Positions 13,173 through 16,691 of a DNA stretch of 16,691 nucleotides are shown one piece after another. The DNA is from Bacteroidota bacterium. Lineage in GTDB: Bacteria; Bacteroidota; Bacteroidia; Flavobacteriales; Flavobacteriaceae. The translations under genes and the position numbers were made by a program. The notes beneath the pieces are model-generated. The model searched no databases. It worked only from the letters and a program-made list of their open reading frames with translations, and was not told the DNA's origin. The DNA lies in the NCBI GenBank assembly GCA_022560715.1, contig JADFSQ010000009.1, positions 1-16,691 on the forward strand, read 5' to 3'. Position 1 is the first letter of the stretch. Each line of letters opens with the position of its first letter.

Positions 13173-13604
13173 ATGCTTTCAAAATCATCCAAGTATGCCA
13201 TAAAAGCAGTTTTGTTTTTAGCCTTAAATTCTAATGATAATGAAAAGGTAATGGTTAAAGATATTTCAGGACCTATAAATGTTCCTCAAGCCTATATTGC
13301 TAAACTTTTGCAAGAACTTTCAAGAAAGAATATTATTTCTTCATCAAGAGGACCTAAAGGCGGATTTTATTTAAGTGAAGACAATAGAAAGCAATCAATA
13401 ATGAGTATTGTAGATGTTATTGAAGTAGAAAAAAACTTCAATTCTTGTATGTTGAGTTTAAAAGAATGTGATGAAAACAAACCTTGCCCACTTCATAAAA
13501 TTTTATATCCTTTCAAATCGAGTATTATTAAAAATTTACGAAGTATTTCAATTAAAGATTTAGCTTTAGAAGTTGAATTAGGAAATACTTTTTTGCCACT
13601 ATAA
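13173..13604 (+). CDS. Rrf2-family transcriptional regulator with Fe-S-type cysteines
   Basis: 143 residues. N-terminal winged helix: MLSKSSKYAIKAVLFLAL, recognition region INVPQAYIAKLLQELSRKN at 35-53 and wing SSSRGPKGGFYL at 57-67, all typical of Rrf2/IscR/NsrR. Cys92, Cys99 and Cys105 (C-x6-C-x5-C, followed by PLH) are the expected Fe-S ligands, suggesting sensing of NO, oxygen or iron-sulfur status. The spacing differs by one from the C-x5-C-x5-C of IscR. It is divergent from the nos operon across 116 bases and has a palindrome over its own promoter, so control of itself and perhaps of nos genes is the natural reading. The exact signal is not visible. The stop lies 15 bases from the end of the convergent neighbour. 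Confidence 0.92.
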   Translation: MLSKSSKYAIKAVLFLALNSNDNEKVMVKDISGPINVPQAYIAKLLQELSRKNIISSSRGPKGGFYLSEDNRKQSIMSIVDVIEVEKNFNSCMLSLKECDENKPCPLHKILYPFKSSIIKNLRSISIKDLALEVELGNTFLPL

Positions 13605-13619
13605 ATTTTAGAGAAGTAT

Positions 13620-14165
13620 TTAAAAATAAACTCTTACAAATGGTATCCAAGGGTCTGCATAAATACTTTTATTATTATCATAGAGGACATCGTAGCGAAT
13701 TCCAAACGTCACATTTCCTGTTCTGTAACCAGCACCAATAAACAATGCTGTATACCAGAATTTTTCATCTGGATTACTCACAAAATTTTGGTTAAAGTCT
13801 CTGTTAATATTTAGTTCTTCTAATTCAACAGAAAACTGTAGTGCATCAATAGGGCTATATAATCCAATAAGACTTCCGCCTAAAACGTTAGACTTATAAA
13901 TATTCTTTTGTTCGTTAAACGTCCAATTTAAACCAATCCCTAAAGCAAAAGACTCATTAAATTGATAAATGGCACTTGGTGCTAAAGTTCCACTAAAAAA
14001 ATTATCTCCAAAACTTAGTCCAATTCCTCCACCAAATCGAACATTATGCCAAAATTTACTACTAGTGTTTTGACGGTTTTCTTGCGCTTTTACGGTGCTA
14101 AAAATTAAACAATTAAGGATTAAAAGAATAAAATAGGCTTTTTTGAAAAAGTAAGTTGTTTTCAT
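13620..14165 (-). CDS. small outer-membrane beta-barrel-like protein
   Basis: 181 residues. Signal peptide MKTTYFFKKAYFILLILNCLIFSTVKA with a likely cut after KA. The mature chain has alternating short beta-like stretches rich in Gly and aromatics: VRFGGGIGLSFGD, APSAIYQFNESFALGIGLNWTF, VLGGSLIGLYSPIDALQFSVELEEL, WYTALFIGAGYRTGNVTFGIRYDVLY. The end is FVRVYF, with the C-terminal aromatic typical of outer-membrane barrels. About eight strands could form. No enzyme motif is present. Homologues next to sucA in Flavobacteriaceae are sometimes labelled alpha-ketoglutarate decarboxylase (from memory), which is probably a name borrowed from the neighbour. Divergent from sucA and convergent with the Rrf2 gene. 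Function unknown. Confidence 0.8.
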   Translation of the reverse strand: MKTTYFFKKAYFILLILNCLIFSTVKAQENRQNTSSKFWHNVRFGGGIGLSFGDNFFSGTLAPSAIYQFNESFALGIGLNWTFNEQKNIYKSNVLGGSLIGLYSPIDALQFSVELEELNINRDFNQNFVSNPDEKFWYTALFIGAGYRTGNVTFGIRYDVLYDNNKSIYADPWIPFVRVYF

Positions 14166-14233
14166 AATTGAATAAAAGGGGTTTAATATCGTTATAAATA
14201 TACTAAAAGCATATCAAATTTTACTAAAAGTTG

Positions 14234-14241
14234 TATTTTTG
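14234..14241 (+). promoter_or_regulatory. -7 element of the sucA promoter
   Basis: TATTTTTG, an exact TAnnTTTG match, 37 bases upstream of the sucA ATG in the 113-base divergent region. The -33 element is not clear. Confidence 0.5.
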
Positions 14242-14278
14242 AAAAAATATTTCAACATAAGGATGTTTTAAATAAGCA

Positions 14279-16691
14279 ATGGATAAGTATTCCTTTTTAA
14301 ACGCAGCTCATACAGCATATTTTGCCGATTCATACGATCAATACTTACAAAATCCGGATTCAGTAGAACCTAGCTTAAGGGCTTTTTTTCAAGGCTATGA
14401 CTTTGGAACTGAAGACTATAATGCAAATGGAGAGACTCTAAATGGTGTAAAAACTCAAATTCCAGAACAAGTTCAAAAAGAGTTTCAGGTTATTAAACTT
14501 ATAGATGGTTACAGAAGCAGAGGGCATTTATTCACAAAAACAAATCCAGTTCGAGAACGCCGACAATATACACCAACATTAGATATTGAAAATTTTGGGC
14601 TAACTAATCAAGACTTAAATACGGTTTTTAATGCAGGAAATATTCTTGGAATTGGACCAGAAAAATTAGATAAAATTATTTTTCATTTAGAAAGAATTTA
14701 TTGCGATTCTATTGGTGTTGAGTATATGTTTATACGTAATCCTGAAGAAATACAATGGTGGCAAAACAAATTGAACGAAAACGATAATCATCCAAATTAC
14801 ACACCAGAAACTAAAAAATATGTACTTTCTAAATTAACCCAAGCTGTAACTTTCGAACAGTTTTTACAAACAAAATATGTTGGACAAAAACGATTTTCTT
14901 TAGAAGGTGGCGAAACACTTATTCCTGCTTTAGGAGCTATTTTAAGAATAGCAGCAGAAGAATATGATGTTGATGAATTTGTTCTTGGAATGTCACATAG
15001 AGGCAGGTTAAATACCTTGGTAAATATTTTCAGAAAACCAATTCGTGAACTTTTCAACGAATTTGAAGGCAAAGATTTTGATGAAGATGATTTTGATGGT
15101 GATGTAAAATATCATTTAGGTTCTACAATAAAGAAAACCTTAAAAAGCAATAAGGAAATCACTATGAATTTAGTGCCAAATCCTTCTCATTTAGAAACTG
15201 TAGGTTCTATTGTAGAAGGCATTACTCGTGCTAAAATCGATGAAGAATATCAAGGCAATTCATCTAAAATTTTACCAATAATTGTGCATGGAGATGCCGC
15301 TGTTGCTGGACAAGGAATTGTTTACGAACTTATCCAGATGAGTAAGTTAAGAGGCTACTCGACTGGAGGAACTGTACACATCGTTGTAAACAATCAAATA
15401 GGATTTACAACCAACTATCTCGATGCGCGTTCCAGTACCTATTGTACTGATGTTGCAAAAGTGACGTTGTCGCCTGTGTTGCATGTTAACGCAGACGATG
15501 TTGAAGCTGTTACTCATGCAATTTTATTGGCTTTAGATTTTAGAATGAAGTTTAAGCGAGATGTATTTATCGATTTGTTAGGCTATCGAAAATATGGACA
15601 TAACGAAGGAGACGAGCCCCGTTTTACACAGCCAATGTTATATAGTGCAATTGCAAAACAACCAAATCCTCGCGATATTTATAATGAAAAATTAATTGCT
15701 GAAGGTGTAATTGACGAAAATCACACACCAAATTTAATTACAGAATACAAGACCTTATTAGAAAAAGAGTTTGATAAATCTAAAGAAGATGTGTCCTCAA
15801 AAGTTAAGCCATTTATGGATAATGTTTGGCATAGTTTTATGCATCAGGATTTAGAAGGCTTATTATTAAACGTAGGCACTAAATATCCAAAAAAGAATTT
15901 GGAAAAAATAGCCAGAATAGTTTCTACTGTTCCTGATGGCGTCAAATTTTTAAAAAAAGTAGAAAAGATTTTACGAGACAGAGCCAAAATGGTTTTTGAA
16001 ACAAACAAATTAGATTGGAGTATGGCTGAAATTTTTGCTTTTGGAAGCCTAATGGAAGAAGGCTACAATATTAGAATTTCTGGTCAGGATGTTGAACGAG
16101 GAACATTTTCGCATCGTCATGCAATTTTAAGGGATGAAATTTCTTCTGAAGAATTTAATTTGCTAAATACCAATCCAAAGAATAAAGGAATAATGACCAT
16201 TTATAATTCTTTACTATCAGAATATAGTGTTTTAGGTTTTGAATACGGGTATGCTAGTGTTTCTCCATATCGTTTGATAATATGGGAAGCGCAGTTTGGT
16301 GATTTCAGCAATGAAGCTCAGGTTATCATGGACCAATATTTGAGCAGTGCGGAAGATAAATGGATGAGACAAAACGGATTAGTAATGCTTCTTCCACATG
16401 CGTATGAAGGACAGGGTTCTGAACATTCAAGTGCAAGGTTAGAGCGTTTTCTATTACTATGTTCTAAAAATAATATGCAAATTGTAAATTGTACAACACC
16501 GGCAAATCTTTTTCACTTATTCCGTAGGCAAATGCACCGTGATTTCTGTAAACCATTAGTAGTTTTCACACCTAAAAGTTTGTTGCGTCATCCTAAATGT
16601 ATTTCACCTATTGAAAACTTTATTCAAGGTGGTTTCAAAGAAATGATAGATGATGATAAAGCAATTGCAAAAAATGTGCGACAAGTAGTTT
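14279..16691 (+). CDS. sucA: 2-oxoglutarate dehydrogenase E1 component, C-terminus cut by window edge
   Basis: Thiamine-diphosphate-dependent E1 of the 2-oxoglutarate dehydrogenase complex (TCA cycle, cytoplasm), open for about 804 codons to the right edge; family members have about 930 residues, so roughly the last 130 are missing. Seen in order: the E1o N-terminal helix MDKYSFLNAAHTAYFADSYDQ, GYRSRGHLF near residue 80, GMSHRGRLNTLVN near 237, HGDAAVAGQGIVYE near 338 (ThDP/Mg region), NNQIGFTTNYLDARSS near 375, GYRKYGHNEGDEPRFTQP near 438, FGDFSNEAQVIMDQY near 674 and LLPHAYEGQGSEHSSARLERF near 704. No frameshift was found at the points checked. The start follows AAGGATG, a weak ribosome site, after an A/T-rich leader. 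sucB would be expected beyond the edge. Confidence 0.97.
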   Translation, partial: MDKYSFLNAAHTAYFADSYDQYLQNPDSVEPSLRAFFQGYDFGTEDYNANGETLNGVKTQIPEQVQKEFQVIKLIDGYRSRGHLFTKTNPVRERRQYTPTLDIENFGLTNQDLNTVFNAGNILGIGPEKLDKIIFHLERIYCDSIGVEYMFIRNPEEIQWWQNKLNENDNHPNYTPETKKYVLSKLTQAVTFEQFLQTKYVGQKRFSLEGGETLIPALGAILRIAAEEYDVDEFVLGMSHRGRLNTLVNIFRKPIRELFNEFEGKDFDEDDFDGDVKYHLGSTIKKTLKSNKEITMNLVPNPSHLETVGSIVEGITRAKIDEEYQGNSSKILPIIVHGDAAVAGQGIVYELIQMSKLRGYSTGGTVHIVVNNQIGFTTNYLDARSSTYCTDVAKVTLSPVLHVNADDVEAVTHAILLALDFRMKFKRDVFIDLLGYRKYGHNEGDEPRFTQPMLYSAIAKQPNPRDIYNEKLIAEGVIDENHTPNLITEYKTLLEKEFDKSKEDVSSKVKPFMDNVWHSFMHQDLEGLLLNVGTKYPKKNLEKIARIVSTVPDGVKFLKKVEKILRDRAKMVFETNKLDWSMAEIFAFGSLMEEGYNIRISGQDVERGTFSHRHAILRDEISSEEFNLLNTNPKNKGIMTIYNSLLSEYSVLGFEYGYASVSPYRLIIWEAQFGDFSNEAQVIMDQYLSSAEDKWMRQNGLVMLLPHAYEGQGSEHSSARLERFLLLCSKNNMQIVNCTTPANLFHLFRRQMHRDFCKPLVVFTPKSLLRHPKCISPIENFIQGGFKEMIDDDKAIAKNVRQVV

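Noticed and set aside
14191..14203. CGTTATAAATATA as a second ModE half-site near sucA
   Set aside because: Only one half resembles the box and no inverted partner with the right spacing is present.
14797..15072. 91-residue reverse reading frame inside sucA
   Set aside because: Lies wholly antisense within conserved sucA coding sequence.
1..16691. CRISPR arrays, tRNA/rRNA genes, insertion sequences, phage genes
   Set aside because: No regularly spaced repeats, no tRNA-like folds and no transposase or phage motifs were seen in either strand; the repeats present are short interspersed elements.

Overview
The window is AT-rich DNA with A-rich leaders, few Shine-Dalgarno sequences and TAnnTTTG-type -7 promoter elements, and its proteins match Bacteroidota families. 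It most likely comes from the chromosome of a marine-type member of the Flavobacteriaceae. No rRNA, tRNA, CRISPR array, transposase or phage gene was seen, and no stretch over about 300 bases lacks a gene.

Layout. (1) Positions 1-5968, minus strand: a compact molybdenum-cofactor (Moco) operon read right to left as moeA, a short modE-like regulator, a TauE/SafE-type membrane protein, mobA, moaD, a moeB-rhodanese fusion, moaE, a moaC-moaB fusion and the first codons of moaA, which runs off the left edge. It covers GTP-derived precursor formation (MoaA/MoaC), sulfur transfer (MoaD/MoaE/MoeB), molybdate insertion (MogA/MoaB-type domain and MoeA) and guanylylation (MobA). MobA implies a bis-MGD enzyme such as a nitrate reductase outside the window. 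(2) Positions 6016-13056, minus strand: a clade II (atypical, Sec-type) nitrous-oxide-reductase operon, read as lipoprotein cytochrome c, fasciclin-domain lipoprotein, nosZ, nosB-like membrane protein, nosL, nosD, nosF, nosY. (3) Positions 13173-13604, plus strand: an Rrf2-family regulator divergent from the nos operon. (4) Positions 13620-14165, minus strand: a small beta-barrel-like protein. (5) Position 14279 to the right edge, plus strand: sucA (2-oxoglutarate dehydrogenase E1), cut off by the edge.

How it works together. Electrons probably reach NosZ through the membrane-tethered cytochrome c. NosD/NosF/NosY and NosL supply copper and sulfur for the CuZ and CuA centres, and NosB and the fasciclin protein are accessory proteins of unknown role. 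Regulatory signals are unusually readable. The 116-bp divergent region upstream of the nos operon holds a Crp/Fnr-type palindrome at about -41 from a good -7 element, plus a separate palindrome just upstream of the Rrf2 promoter. A hairpin terminator lies between nosZ and nosB and could set a high NosZ:accessory ratio. A 15-bp-arm ModE-box palindrome sits between nosY and moeA, directly in front of an operon that encodes its own ModE-type DNA-binding protein lacking a molybdate-binding domain. Several junctions of the Moco operon have been invaded by short palindromic or direct repeats; one of them supplies the C-terminal residues of MobA.
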